From: Aphrophora alni
Taxonomy: Eukaryota; Arthropoda; Insecta; Hemiptera; Aphrophoridae
Length of the DNA: 64,000 bases
Reading direction: 5' to 3'
Assembly: GCA_963513935.1 (NCBI GenBank)
Contig: OY740769.1
Location: 40,141,120 to 40,205,119 of the forward strand
Within the stretch, counting starts at the first letter, position 1. The number at the start of each line of letters is the position of its first letter. The translations under genes were made by a program, and so were the position numbers. Of the stretch, positions 9,784 through 23,107 are shown one piece after another. The notes beneath the pieces were generated by a model. The model was not told the DNA's origin. It saw nothing but the letters and a program-made list of their open reading frames with translations, and did no database searches.

Positions 9784-11659
9784 CCCTTAACTACTATAGA
9801 CCATCTGTTGGACCGTGATGAAAATGTTCCGTTACTTTTCTCCCTCACTATGCGCTTTGAAACTCACTATACGCTTTAAGTCAGTACCCTCCTAACTTGT
9901 TTGTGTCAGTAAGCGAGAGACTAAGGTCATTACCGTTTATGAGATATTTACCGATCGAGGTCCAGGAAACGTTCTATAGTATCTACGCAAGTTTAGTTTT
10001 GTGCGGTCTGATAAACGTTCTATAATAGTTGAAACATTTAATAGTGGTTAAGTGACAGTTTGTAAATTGTGTTATTTAGTTTTATGTGTTTCTCTTAAGT
10101 TTTCATTATGGATAGTGACTCTATGCCAAGTACATCTTCTAAAAGAGTAAGAAAGAGTTCCCGGACACCTATTATACAAGTTTTAAACTCAAAATTGCCC
10201 GAATTTGAAAGGCAATTAGAACATTTGGTAAATGAATCTTTTCAAGATGAATCAGAATTTGATGATGAATTGGATGATAGTGATGAGGACCCAGATTACA
10301 TATTTGAAAGTGAACATGATTCAGCTAGCGAACAAAGTGCGGATAGTGACATTGAAGAGGAAGTTGAACGGGACTCTTAGGTTCGTAGAAATCAAGCGGA
10401 TTTAAAAAGAAAGGCAGATTTGAATGCAGATATTAATACGGATTCATAACATATGAATGTAAGTCAAGAAGAAGAACTAGGCTAAATCAAGAAGCAAGTT
10501 ATGTTGATTTAATGTGTGTTAGTCTTGACAGTACACATGATATTAATAACTGGAATAATAATGAAGAAAATGCAGCTAAAGAAGTAGATGTTAGGAATAA
10601 TCTTAAAAATGTAATACACAATGACGAAATACCGGCACCACGCCTTAGAGGAGACAGAGTTTATTATTATGGAAGAAGAACAAAACAAATGATAAAGTAA
10701 AAAATAACAGCTTTTAATTGGAGAAAAGAACCTGGAAATCAAGCTGTTCGAACAAGACAAAGCAACATAATTACGCAATTGAAAGCCTAAGGCAAGAGCT
10801 CTTGGAACTAACCCTAATATTGGTCAAATATAGGAATTGCTTTTCTCAAACGACATTCTAGAGGAAATTGTTAAATGGACAAACAAAAAAATCAGCAGTT
10901 AGGCCAAAGTATAACAAAATGCCATCGTATGTCAATGATTTGGATATAATTGAACTGAAAAGATTTATTGGACTTTTAGTGTACACGGCTGCCTTCAAAT
11001 CGAGACATGAACATTCGTCAAGTTTGTTTGCCACAGACGATACTGGTAGGGAGATTATCCATTGTATTTTACAACAAAGGAAAGGTTCTTGTTCCTCTTA
11101 CAAGTTCTCTGATTCGACAATGCCCAAGATAGAAATGAAAGAAAAAAGAAATGAAGGAGTCAGCTATATCAAACATTTTCTATAAATTTGTAGAAAACTG
11201 TCAAGCTTGCTACACTATGTTTGCATTGATGAAATGCTAGTACCCTTTAGAGGCCGATGTAGTTTTAAAATGTACATGCCTAAAAAACCGACAAAGTACG
11301 GATTAAAAATTCAGTGCTTTGCAGATGCTAAGAATAACTACTTTTTCAATGCCTATATCTATACTGGCAAGGGTAGCGATGGAAAGGGCCTGACAGCAAA
11401 AGATGAAAAGGAACTTCTCATTCCAACTCAAGCTGTTTTGAAGCTAATAAAACCAATTAAAAATTCAAACCGAAATCTTACTGCCGACAATTGGTACAGC
11501 TCCATTCAACTTGTTAATGAACTTACATCAAAGGGATTGACATATTTAGGTACATTAAAAAAAAAAAAAGGAAAAAAAAAAAGAGATCCCTGTAGACTTT
11601 CTTCCAAACAAGAACAAGGACTCAATTTTTTACTCCTCCCCTCCCCCCACCCCACTTAA
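9784..11659 (+). pseudogene. broken piggyBac transposase, copy 2
   Basis: A plausible left end is CCCTTAACTACTATAGACC directly after TTAA at 9780-9783. The reading starts at 10108 with an acidic N-terminus (DDELDDSDEDPDYIFESEHD), stops at 10378, resumes at 10512-10700 (PAPRLRGDRVYYYGRR) and 10868-11185 (ELKRFIGLLVYTAAFKSRH). The catalytic core is at 11207-11570: CIDEMLVPFRGR, KPTKYGLKIQCFADA and LTADNWYSSIQLVNEL, so two of the family's acidic catalytic motifs are visible. An A-rich slip and a C-rich run at 11560-11655 end the frame, and the Cys-rich tail and right end are missing. Confidence 0.85.
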
Positions 11660-12149
11660 ATATTACTTTTAGACATCATAGATTTCAACAAAATTCTATA
11701 ACATATGTTTCACAAATATCTTTTCACCTTTAACCTATCAATGTTTAGTGGGACTGATAAGGGGTTTTCTTTTTGTGTTTATGGTTAGACTTTTCCTTCT
11801 TTTGAGTTAGACTACTTAAGTAGTTAGTGGTGTCTACTTACTTCTTTCAACAGTATATCATTTCTTTAGTTGATGGTTGGATAAATCTCTTTACTTTCAA
11901 CTTACATTTTATCAATGGATGATTCACGTGTTTTGTTGAGTAAGTGGGTTTCCTGCTCTATAATTCCATCTTTTTAAAGTAAATTCTTTATGAGACTAAT
12001 AATTTTTTTTTTTTTTTTTAACATTAGATCAATTAGTTTATATCTGTTGCTCGATTAGACGTTTGTTTACATGACATGTCCACTTAATCCAGTGCACTGT
12101 ATAAAATTCCTAATCAATCAATAAAGGCTTTTTTATTTTTAAAGCTCGG

Positions 12150-12490
12150 CATTACATTAGCCGAATTTGTTGATTTATTAATGACGAAGAATTGTATTTG
12201 GAAGCCACTAATATTTCTATTGAACCTTCCGATCCCTATGATTTCATAATTAAAAGGACTCCGGTGATGAAGATGGCAACCTCCATCACAATTGATCAAG
12301 AAATTAGTTATTAGTTAATATGAGAGCTTGTTGAAGGTGAACAATGTTTGACTACCTTAAAACTACAGAAGAAGTTCAAATAAATAAACCAGAAAATATT
12401 TCTATAAATAATCTGACTAAAACTATAGACGAAATGCAACCAAATATTCAGGAAAATAGGTTTGATTGATGATTTTCCTGAACCCAAAAA
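12150..12490 (+). pseudogene. piggyBac-like N-terminal fragment
   Basis: Broken frames read DEELYLEATNISIEPSDPYD, then a DSGDEDGGNL-like stretch near 12258-12290. Such acidic segments are common in the N-termini of piggyBac-type proteins. There is no catalytic domain. The assignment rests on composition and phrase resemblance only. Confidence 0.35.
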
Positions 12491-13269
12491 ATTTGAGTTT
12501 AATGATTTTTTTTAATGATTTTAAGAAATTGTAAAATATTCTCTTTGAAAATGCAGCCAATGAAATGATTAAAAATATTTCATTTGTATTATAATACTAT
12601 TGTGTTAAGATTGCAAACCAGTAAGACAATTTTATTGGGACATGGCATTAGACAAGTGGAATCATATTAGTATCACTATAAAAAAAGGTTTAAAAAAATG
12701 TGTACAATATGTTGTAGTTTTATTTTACTATTTTTAACATAATTCTAAATATGTGATGCAAAATGTATATTGAAATTGATTGAAAAATATAGACTTAAAA
12801 TCGGCATTTATGTGTTAAAACAAAAATTTACTTCCATCCAAAATGCTTCTCCCTTCTATTCCTACTTAAAGAAAATACATTACCAATCAGATAGGTCTCA
12901 GGTGTCATTCAGAACATATGGTTTTGATGTACTGCATCAAAAAAAATATGAAACTTGCTGATAAAATTTAGTTTTTCTTGGTTTGTATTATTTTTATTTT
13001 TGAGGAACAATCTTATTATTGAATTTAGCTCTGCATAGAAACAATAATTTTTTTAAGAAATCATCAAGGATAATTTTTAACATAGACACATTTAATTTAT
13101 AGATTTACTGGCTATCCTTTGAATAGTAAATATAAAATTATCTACAAATTCTCCATAAGTTTACTGATATTTTATTATTGTTTTACTTTAATAGTTGAGC
13201 CATCTAATAATTATAATAAAATTAAGATATGGTAATTTTAATGTTTTTAATTAAATTGTATTTTTTTAG

Positions 13270-13428
13270 CATCCAGTTACTGGTTTATTCCCTGCAAGCC
13301 AAGAAAATGAACATGCTTGGATTCGAGATAATATTTACTGCATACTGGCTGTTTGGGGACTTTCCATGGCATATAAAAAAATGGCAGATGCGGATGAAGA
13401 TCGAGCTAAAACATATGAGCTAGAACAG
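13270..13428 (+). CDS. PHKA: PHKA coding exon 2
   Basis: Residues 27-79, phase 0 at both ends (53 codons). [20 protein letters not shown] opens the GH15-like domain with the conserved WIRDN; it ends in AKTYELEQ. Acceptor tttag; the donor gttgtt is weaker than the others. Confidence 0.96.
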
Positions 13429-13884
13429 GTTGTTTATGATTAAACATGTAGTTCTGTATAAATAAACCTCAATTAAAAATGATATTAAATTTAGTGACAT
13501 ATTTTTATATGGAATTTTAAATAACAAATTTAATTTTCTCATCTGTTTAAAAATAGTGTATGCCTCCCTTAATAAAATCTTCAGAAATAGCTACTAGAAA
13601 TTTGGCACACAACTTATTCAGAGTTGTATTTTATGCATTCTTTTAAGTACAAAAATATCGAACCTGCTTAGAATTGTGCTTAGTAGTTTTATGCTTAAAG
13701 CAGTTGCAGTTGCAATGATTCTAGTATTAAAATACTATCTTCTTGAAAGTATTTAAACTATAGCTCAGTTATATTGTCTAATAGTTCCAGTTAATATCCT
13801 CACCATTTTATAGAATACATTATTTGTCTTATGATTTAAATTTGATTAGTAATTAGGCCTAATATAAAAAATGTATACTCTTAT

Positions 13885-14003
13885 ATGAAATTCCTCATGA
13901 TTTGTGAGTCTGTTTTATTTCTCTTTTCCATTCCAATAAATAAATGTGGTCTTCGAATGGAAAAGAGAAATAAAACAGTCTCACAAATCATGAGGAATTT
14001 CAT
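13885..14003. repeat. near-perfect inverted repeat, 49-bp arms
   Basis: Arms 13885-13933 and 13955-14003 are complementary except for one base, with a 21-bp loop. An RNA of either strand would form a long hairpin. I see no flanking duplication. Confidence 0.9.
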
Positions 14004-14279
14004 AGCACAAAATAAGGAACACAACTTTTTAGTCTATGCTCAAAATTTTGAAATTCAACAGGAAGGACTATAGTTGGAGATTTCTGCATACCCCTTGATT
14101 TGATGTGGAGAGTTTTCCTTTATGAATGATCAAGTTCTATGCGAACGCATTGCAGAACACTTTACCTGATGCGAAGAATTTAGAGAGATGGAAGGATTTT
14201 TGATGAGGTTAAGTGCCCATTAGAATCACCCTGCAATTCTAAACATATTCATTTGGCTGTAGAAAAGCTTTGAATGAGG

Positions 14280-14790
14280 GGAGATTTACCTATAGACATG
14301 ATAAAGTTCTATCAGTAATCCGAGAAGCCCTAAGCTTAGGAATAGCAATTGCAAGAAAGGCTGGCAATGAATATCTTATTGCAAAATGAAATTCACTTTG
14401 TTAGAGAGGGTAATAAAACTTCAAGAATGGGATCCAGGCCGGTTTCAAATTTCAAGCCGGCTTTGGATTGGAAGATTTTAGTAGATTATGCAAATAGTCA
14501 CTACCAATTCCTTAAGGAAATAGCCATAACTAATATTTTCTATGGCATAACAGCTTATTCCCTTCCCTGAGCACAAAACAATTCATCATGGTGGAGCTCA
14601 CAGTACCCTGGGAAATTAACATCCGTCAGTAACATCTCTACAAAACGAATAAATATTTTGATTTGGAAGTCGCTGCTTAATTGAAAAGTTTCACTACACA
14701 GTTGTTCACAGTTGAAGTTGGAGCACGTGGATTACCATAAAAAAGTATGACATCCTCAAAAGAGACTGGCATTGGATAGAAGAAAAATAA
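14280..14790 (+). pseudogene. non-LTR retrotransposon (LINE) remnant
   Basis: Broken frames carry phrases typical of the C-terminal part of a group of animal reverse-transcriptase proteins: YRHDKVLSVIREAL from 14291, MVELTVPWE from 14588 and VEVGARGL at 14711-14734. The second and third resemble a nuclease-like tail domain of those proteins. Stops and frameshifts make it dead. The clade is not certain. Confidence 0.5.
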
Positions 14791-15569
14791 AAGAATTTGT
14801 AAAACATAATATGTCTAAAGAAGCTTTGTATGCTCCTATGGGCTAGAAGAAGAGATTAGTGGAAGGTTGGTGAGGGGAACGTTTGGCCACATAAAGACAG
14901 CTTAACCCTCGATGTCCGGTCATCAGTCCAGTGCCAACCTAATTCTTGACCATACCAGGTGGATCTGTCTTTAAATAACAGTAATACCACATCTTTGCCA
15001 TGCTCCTTTCATCATCATAGGGTATTATTGAAACGAAGCTAATTCAAATGAATTGTTATTGGAATTGAAACTAATCATAGTTTAAAATACACAAGCTGTT
15101 GAATAATTTTAATTTTTAAAAAATATCCGATTATTATTGTTTAAATATAACAATTTGAAAATAAAACTGTTCAATTTTGTTATAAAACAGTCTGATGTAA
15201 ACACAACTTTGTATTAACAATCCTGATGAGTTTAAAGGATCTTTCCATCGTATTTAGAGCTAACGCTATTACTTTTTTGGAATTATAACTATTAACTTTC
15301 TCTGTGTAGATACAACATTTCAGTTACATTGAAGTGTGGAATTAGTTGTGAATTGGAGTAGTTTCAATTCACAGGATTAAATTTGAAGTGTTAGAGCAAT
15401 TTTGTGAAGTTTAACCAGTTAAACATTACATTTATTCATATTTAAATTAATCAGTGGAACAGTTGCAGTAAGATAATTCCAATGTAAACTTGTCTAATTT
15501 AAAAAAAAAAATGTTTTCCAAGAAAGGAACTATTAAGATAATTAATATAAAAGCCAATTTTTTCACATT

Positions 15570-15690
15570 TAGTTCGTAGTATACAATATCCATTGAATGT
15601 GGAAATCAAATAGAAGTTTCAGTACTATTAGCCACAATGAAAAGTAGGGTCGCCACACAAAATTACATTTACTTTTAAAGGGTATAATAA
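15570..15690 (+). repeat. dispersed repeat, copy A
   Basis: Diverged direct copy of 17690-17800; shared phrases include AATCAAAT, GAAGTTTCAG or GGAGTTTCAG, and ACTCAAAATTA or ACACAAAATTA in the same order and spacing. Confidence 0.55.
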
Positions 15691-17689
15691 ATGAAAAATT
15701 CATTTATATATTTATTGTTATATAGTATTAACTCATATAATCATTTACCTTGATAAAAAAAATTAAAAAATATTTGTAATACAAAGATTAGTCATTTATT
15801 GTCTTGAAACATCAATAATAAAATTATGAGTTCATTCGAACTTAATCGGTAGGCTACATATATAAAATCATTTTGAAGTTAACATAAAAATTAAATTATC
15901 AAACAATTGAGATTTAAAAGGAAATGTCTCTTATTAACTTCTCACTGAGGTTATGGAAAGTTCATAAACATATGTATATATAACATAAAGGAAAGATTTT
16001 ATTAGTTCATTTTAGAGTCTTACTATCTCGAGTTGGGAGGAATTGGTTAACACATAATTATTTAAAATAGATCACTCAGAGTCTGTTTCTCGTGAAAAAT
16101 TCATATACATACACATACAATTACAAGAAAAACACAATCAATTAAAGTTTATATCTTGGGGAATATTATTAATTATCACTTGAGTTTCTTTCTCTCGGGA
16201 CAGGGTCAGTGCGGCAAATTTGTCAAGGAAGTGGGGTAATTATACACATATTGACAAAGATATAAAAAAAAGTAAAATAATAATCGATTAGTTTTTAAAT
16301 AAATGATGAGTGGTGAAATGATGGTAGACAGCAATCACAACTGTTCACAAAGTATATGTTTCTGAATACTCAGTGTACATATAGAAAATAGTTCAATTGG
16401 TATGATATTTGTTATAAGTTATTCCACTTTTGTGTATTAATGTTTCAAAGTTTATGATAGTAGGCTACTTAGGCCTATTAGTGGGGATATACGATGACTA
16501 AAAAAATATATAAATTGGAATGGTCTCACCAATGTTCTCAAATACGTTGTTGAAACTAGCTTGTATTATGTCTGTTTCTTGGTAGATTTTTAGAAAAATT
16601 TCAACTGTTACTTATCACTTTTAATTTGTGTTACTTCTCAGCACTCCATAGAAAATTTAAATATACTTTTCCACTTATTTAAATTGCATTAAATTGGAGC
16701 TGAGTCAGGAAACGTCCATTAAACTTGGGATCTCCCAACCAAACTTCTCAAAAATCATTGTTACAGCGTCCATAGAGATTCAACATTATCCATTTTTTTG
16801 TGATCTTGATTAAGATTAGTAGCACTGATGAAATGAATACATGACCCTAATTTTTTGTTAAGCAGGAAGTTGTTAAGAACTTCATTTAAGACTGTTGACT
16901 CTACTATTACGGTATACATTTAAATTTGTTGAAGACATACTAAGAGGGGTTCCAAATAACTTCCTTTAAATTTAAACTATCTTATTCCTAAATACGATTT
17001 CACCTTGGTCTTAATCTAAAACTAGTTGGAATTTCCCGCACTTTAAATTAGTGGGCTAAACTTGGTCACGTGATTGCTGTATCGGTGGGTGTAGCTTATA
17101 TGATTTCTGTCACATATTATGTCTATTCCGCCATCTTTGAAATAGGTTTTTGGTTGTATTTATCATCAATACTAAATTATTTCGAGGTTTTCTTTGTATG
17201 TTCAGGTGACAACTTATACGTCAAAATATCCGTTTAATCCATAGGCCATATTTGTTATGTCGAAGCGATAGTCGTATTCTTTATAATTAATTATTTATGA
17301 CGCTCTGGTCCGGTTCGGCCATTGTAAATGTTTTTGAAAATTCGTGTTTAATTTTGATTGATTTTGTCTATCTTAATTCTAATCTTGCTACGGGGTTATT
17401 TAATTTGAATAATATGGAAGTTTAGGCCTCTAAATTGTATATTCTAGGCTTATGTTAAAATTCGGGGAATCATGTTATTTGAAGTTATCCGGTCGGTACT
17501 CTAGTATTTTTAGGCTTTTGTTTAATTTACATTGTGTAAACGTGGTTACGCGGATCTCCCACTAGATGTCGTGAGGATTAGCAGTTCGTTTGAAATGCAT
17601 TATGGTATATTTATTTCGAAACTGTAGTTATTAAAATTATTAAAACAACTTCATTTTGGGGTTGTTTTAAGGGGAAAGCTGCCGTTAGT

Positions 17690-17800
17690 AATTTACAGAA
17701 TGTATTGACTGTATAAATCAAATGGGAGTTTCAGAACTACTATTCACAATAAAATATAGGGACAGCACTCAAAATTAAATTCATTTTTAAAGGTGAAGGT
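17690..17800 (+). repeat. dispersed repeat, copy B
   Basis: Partner of 15570-15690, about 70% similar by eye. Nothing coding is visible in either copy. Confidence 0.55.
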
Positions 17801-18586
17801 TGCCGGTCTGTTTAATTTGATTGTTAAAATTTGTCTTTCATAATACGAACAGTTTTATATCTTTTGTATACTTTTGTTTAATTATTATGAAATATGAAGC
17901 TTGAACTGTGTGGAAGTTGAACATTATGTGGTGAGGGAAACACAATGTTATAATCCACAAAAAGTATGGTTTAACATTTACATGTAACAAACTTATAATT
18001 GCCTTCTTATTATTTAGTTATTAGTAATATAGACTATAAACATCGTATTTGTCACATTATTGCATTTCATCTTTATTACTTTCTACTTTTACATTTTCTG
18101 TCTTAATTGTATTTGAACATTGTATATTTACCATGCAATTTATATTACTATTCATCATATTGGATTTTTCACATCTTTTCATTATATATTCGTATTGTCA
18201 TTGTTTTTATTAATTAATTTTCATTTGCCATTGTAATGTATATGTCCATCCTAGGCCCCTCTTTGTTACACCTACTTGTGTTGTTTTAAGTTATCCTGTC
18301 CTGGGTCCTGTCGGCCTTAATCACTTGCTTGTTCCTACCCCTTATGTTTAGTTACTATCATCTATCATATTGATATCTATTATTATTAATGTTTTCATGT
18401 TTTGTTCATTTTTTGTTTATATGAATTATGTACTGATTACTATGGTTTTTGGCTGTGTGCTGCAATTGCTGTAAATTTTTGAAATTAAAATAAATAATTA
18501 TTGTTTGTATTTTTTTAGTTTGTCACTTGTAAAATGACCTGTTAACTGTTTTCACTTTTTTGTGAATTATGTTTTTTTTTTTTTAG

Positions 18587-18803
18587 AGTTGTGTAAAATT
18601 GATGCGGGGATTGTTGATGGCTATGATTCAACAAAAAGACAAAGTAGAGAAATTCAAAATATCCCAAAACCCTTTAGATGCTCTTCATGCAAAATACAGT
18701 TCATCAACAGGCCAGACTGTAGTAGGAGACAGTGAATGGGGCCACCTTCAAATTGATGCTATCTCTTTGTATTTGCTTATCCTGGCGCAGATGACTGCTT
18801 CAG
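18587..18803 (+). CDS. PHKA: PHKA coding exon 3
   Basis: Residues 80 to the first base of codon 152 (217 nt). Contains [46 protein letters not shown] and LAQMTASG. Donor gtaaga, phase 1. Confidence 0.97.
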
Positions 18804-19157
18804 GTAAGACTGTTGTAGAATTAAATTGAAGCAAGATATGTTTAATGGGTATTTGAAATGGGTAGATAGAGATAAGCACGAATTTCTTCAAATATTATAA
18901 AACATTTTAAAATAAATAGTGCTGGAACATCACAGGAACTTTCCTACTTACCCATCCCCAAAATTAAATAAAAACCAATCAAAACTATTCATTACTAAAA
19001 ATATCAATAGTTATCAGTCAAAAAGTGAAAATTAATCATAGGCACAGTTTTTGAAAAAAAATTTATACATTTAAATTGGGTGTAAAGTTGCTTTACTTAT
19101 GTTACCCTATAAACTCATTGTCGGTATAATTGTATTTATTTCAAATTGAGCTTTTAA

Positions 19158-19665
19158 CCCTTTGACAAGTAAATTCGTGAAAGATCAGTGTCACTCCTAA
19201 GGTGAGTTTTTGTGTTGGGGATTAGTTTAATATTGCAAAATTTAGAAGCTATTTGTTGATAAGAGGTCCACTTTATATATTTATTAATATATTAATAACA
19301 GAAATTTACATACTTATTTAAAAAGGTTTAGTTTTATTATTTGAGTTTTGTTAATTAATTATTTTAGACTGGAACATGAGCCATTGCCATAATATAAAAA
19401 CCAATGATACAGCACTATAAACAATCAAATCAATTGATTCGGAAGTTTAGAAGTATGTATACTTCGAAGCACTATTGCTGTAGAAGACTTGATATCGTTC
19501 CAAATGATGTTGTTATGATAAACGTTATATAAATTATAAATAACAGATAACAGCACTATACCTACCATATATGAGCAAACTGGTTACACAATAGCTTGAA
19601 ACAAAATATATCGTGGATAGTCGTTATCATGATATTGCAAATATACAAGTACACTGATCAAAGGG
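19158..19665. mobile_element. piggyBac-type MITE, 508 bp
   Basis: Ends are CCCTTTGA inverted, and the unit is bounded by TTAA at 19154-19157 and 19666-19669, the piggyBac-superfamily target duplication. GATCAGTGT lies subterminally at both ends in inverted orientation. No coding sequence. Its left end resembles the orphan end at 29710-29748 (CCCTTTG, GAGTAA or AAGTAA, TCAGTG). Confidence 0.7.
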
Positions 19666-19889
19666 TTAATGACAGGGAGAGAGGGACTCAAGATTATTCT
19701 TTTTTTTGCCTATTATTGCTGAACCATAATATTTTTCCTTTGAGATTTTAAACAAGAATGTTTAATCTTTACGTTTGCTTAAAATTTGAACGAAACGGGT
19801 AAATTTGATTTTCAGGAATTACATCTTTTATAACAGCTCCACCATCACTGTTTTTGAAGTAATAACTTCTTTTGGCCTATTGGGCACTT

Positions 19890-20420
19890 TTGGCATGGGG
19901 GAAAAAGTGTAAACTCACGTCACTCAACGTACCATACCCTACGATTCTGGCATATATCTATATATTTAGAATCATCTATACAAGTGACCGTGCGCGCGCA
20001 TACGCCACTGGTCTCGTAGAATACAGAGTGGAAATGTATTATGAATATAGTATATAGGGAGCATCGGCTACGCGTGTTTGTTTGTGTTGGCCTAAGTTAT
20101 AAATGTAAGTATACTGGGTGTTCTCGCATCTGCCGGTCTCCGGTCTGCTTGTCCGTGCGTGCCAGAGACAGTCGACTTGGTATCCTGCATTGTTACATTT
20201 ATTACATATTTATTTGTTGTTATTACACACCTGTTTGCAATCAAGAATTTATGGTGTGGCGAATTTCTTGTGTGGTCAGCGAACTAAGAACTTTTGGCGT
20301 CGGAAAAGGATTAAGTGACTCGTGTTCGAGGATTTCATTGCTACTGATCCACGTGACTCAAGAGATACGAAAGTTTTGTTTACATTTTTCACAACTCATA
20401 CAGGGAGTAAGTATTTTTCA
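19890..20420 (+). other. possible LTR/leader of a retrotransposon
   Basis: This block is richer in GC and CpG than its surroundings and holds a 127-residue open frame (20041-20424) with no recognisable similarity. At about 20285-20305, CTTTTGGCGTCGGAAAAGG resembles the leader just after the 5' LTR of some insect gypsy and BEL elements (TTGGCGTCAGAAG-type). No second LTR was found, so this is a guess. Confidence 0.25.
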
Positions 20421-21421
20421 CTGAACAAAATTAGTTATCCATGAATTGATATTAAAATTACTCCATTCTTTCTGGGTAAATTCTAATTAGTTACAAACGT
20501 TCTCGCACAATACTCACGTTCGTGTTTTTACTTTATTTTCTTGTATCCGGAGAGACATACTAAAGTAATTAACTGAAATGAAATATTCGTTGTAAAAAAA
20601 ATATTGTACCTTATTCTCCTATTATGTTCAAATTTATTTGAGAATGTAGATCGGTCAAAGAATTATCACTTCCAGCATATGGTCCTAAGCACACCCAATT
20701 TTTTTGTTATTATTTTTACTGATAACATACAAACTGGCATTTTTGGAGGAACTGTCTACGTATATGTTTTGTTTAGGTCCTTAGAGACTACACTTGAGCA
20801 AAATTTGATCAATCATTATAGCTGATTTTGAGAAAAATTTAATTTTCTGTTTTTTTTCTTACGGCAGCTATCCCAAATTTTGAGTTTTCAAAAAAGAAAA
20901 AAGTCCCAAAATATGTTTTTATACCAAGCAATGTGTGGATAATTAATTGGTCCACACATTTGGGGTGTAAAGTACTACAGACGACAAATAGATATTATTC
21001 CTAAAGCCATTTTTTCGGACTCCGGGAATTTCAAATCAGATGTTTCCGCAAAAAAATTAACATTGATTTTTACTTATCAGTCATGTAATTTTCTCTATTG
21101 TACATATATGAAACAAAGTAAAATAGCATTACAATGACATTATTATCTTCAATTGTAATGAACTATAGTATTTAGTATTCATGATATAATATTTCAAGAT
21201 AGTAGACAATGATTTCAAAAGCAGCTTTTGGTTTACTCTGAAATATCGAAATTGGTATTATTATTGCTCTAATATTATTCGTTGTGATTCTTATCATTTT
21301 AGTAAATTAAACTTTTTTTAGTACATTATTTTTACACATTTTATATATTTGTATTTAAACTGATATGTTATATTGTAAATGTATTTTATAACACTCAAGA
21401 AAAGAAATATTTATGTTTCAG

Positions 21422-21504
21422 GTCTACAAATCGTATTCAGTTTAGATGAGGTAGCGTTTATACAGAATCTAGTGTTTTACATCGAGTCTGCTTATTGTGT
21501 CCCA
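21422..21504 (+). CDS. PHKA: PHKA coding exon 4
   Basis: 83 nt completing codon 152 and running to residue 179: [20 protein letters not shown] then IESAYCVP. Donor gtgagt after CCA, phase 0. Acceptor tttcag. Confidence 0.96.
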
Positions 21505-22054
21505 GTGAGTGTTTAATGCATTTTTTAACTTATTTCAGAATGTTAGTTATATTTTTTTAAATTATTACCTGTAGTCAATAAAAGATTTGTAAAGGTTCTT
21601 CACCTGCTATTCAGCGATATCTTTAGCCCCCATATGGCATTTCCAAGCTGAGAACGTCTTTTTTATTTATTTAAAAATACACATTTCGTATACACTACAT
21701 GAAAAGATTTTGTACATTTTACATATCAGTGTTAAACTGTTGAGGACTCATCTTTTATTTACTGTGTCGATGGGATGGTTTTCAACCACTTGGCATACCC
21801 CTTCCAGAGTCTGTCTACTCAGCTTCTGCGCCTCCAGTATATTGTATAGTGTAACAACTATTTTCTTTTTCCCAGCTTTGACATTAGAAGTATTTGTTAC
21901 TGATATTTAGATCAGCACAATAAACCTGCTGGGGATGGGGAAGGGGGCAGAGATGAAGGGTTAATTATATAAATAATATGAAATCAAAATATAACTTTTT
22001 TTGTCTTAATTTTATGTCGTATGATGGTTATTTTATTTTATATTTTGAATGTAG
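21505..22054 (+). other. PHKA intron 4
   Basis: 550 bp with regular ends (gtgagt, gtag). I see nothing else in it. Confidence 0.85.
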
Positions 22055-22246
22055 GATTATGGTATTTGGGAACGAGGTGACAAAGCTAATCATGGTCTAC
22101 CAGAACTCAATGCCAGTTCAATTGGAATGGCTAAAGCTGCTCTAGAAGCTATGAATGAATTGGATTTATTTGGAGCACGAGGTGGTCCTTCATCTATTAT
22201 ACATGTGCTGGCTGATGAAGCTCAGAAGTGCCAAGCAGTTTTACAA
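22055..22246 (+). CDS. PHKA: PHKA coding exon 5
   Basis: Residues 180-243, phase 0 to 0. [20 protein letters not shown], then [20 protein letters not shown], then [13 protein letters not shown] [17 protein letters not shown]. Donor gtaagt. Confidence 0.97.
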
Positions 22247-23107
22247 GTAAGTTTAGTTAGTAAATTACCAGTATTGTTGTTTGTTCATGCCATGGTATTT
22301 TTTAGTTACATTTTCACTATAATAGCAGTTGGACATAATTTTTGTTTATTAAAATAAATAAGTTTTTTTATTAATAAATAAATTTTTGTTGGACATAAAA
22401 TAAATAAGTTTTATTTTGTTTTAATTTTTACAATATAATCAGTTAGTTTTTGTTATAAGATCATGTCAACACTATTACTGGAGTGTGCGAGCCCGAGTTT
22501 TGTATTCAAGCCAAGCCAATAACCTTTTTTTAATTTTTGTTGTTCCTTCAAAATAATAGAATTACTAATATAACATTTTTAATAATTTAACTCTACAACT
22601 AACAATGACAAGAACATTCAACTTTTGGTCATTTTTAACCCTTTAAGGACCAGACTTATTTTTAGGAATTTTAGGAGCATTATGTTTTCCTCCATATTGG
22701 TTCTAATTTATACTATGTAAAAAAGACCATGCCTAAAATAGCATTTTTGTAGACGTTTAGAAAAAAAATCGTAGAATCATTTAGAAACAAGATATTAATT
22801 TAATTTAAGTGTCATTTTCTTAGTATTTAATTGCTCTAATTGACTAAAACACAAAATATTTATTTAAAAGCAAATGAAAAGATAATTTTTTAAATTTTAT
22901 AAATATTTTTTAAAATTATTTTAGATTTTAATGTGTGACATAGAATATCTCAAAAACTGAAAATAATTTATACGTGGTAAACCTAATTTTTTTATTTATT
23001 ATACATTGAACTATAAAAATGCCAATTTTAAAACAATTATAATGAAAAATGAACATTTTAGGGACAAAAAAACGTGATAGCCTACAACCTATAAATGATT
23101 TAAAATT

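Larger units (their letters stand above)
8746..13269 (+). other. PHKA intron 1
   Basis: 4,524 bp, donor gtgagt, acceptor tttttttag. Holds an uncertain third foldback copy from about 9089, a broken piggyBac from 9784, and a further piggyBac-like N-terminal fragment near 12150-12490. Outside these I see only AT-rich sequence. Confidence 0.85.
13429..18586 (+). other. PHKA intron 2
   Basis: 5,158 bp. Contains a 49-bp-arm hairpin (13885-14003), a LINE remnant (about 14280-14790), and two diverged copies of a roughly 110-bp direct repeat (15570-15690 and 17690-17800). The remaining AT-rich sequence, including 17040-17660 with a slightly higher GC content, shows nothing I can name. Acceptor ttttttttttttag. 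Confidence 0.85.
18804..21421 (+). other. PHKA intron 3
   Basis: 2,618 bp. Holds the 508-bp MITE (19158-19665) and the less AT-rich segment 19890-20420. The rest is plain AT-rich sequence. Confidence 0.85.

Noticed and set aside
10509..10778. 89-codon minus-strand frame
   Set aside because: Antisense to the piggyBac copy 2 remnant.
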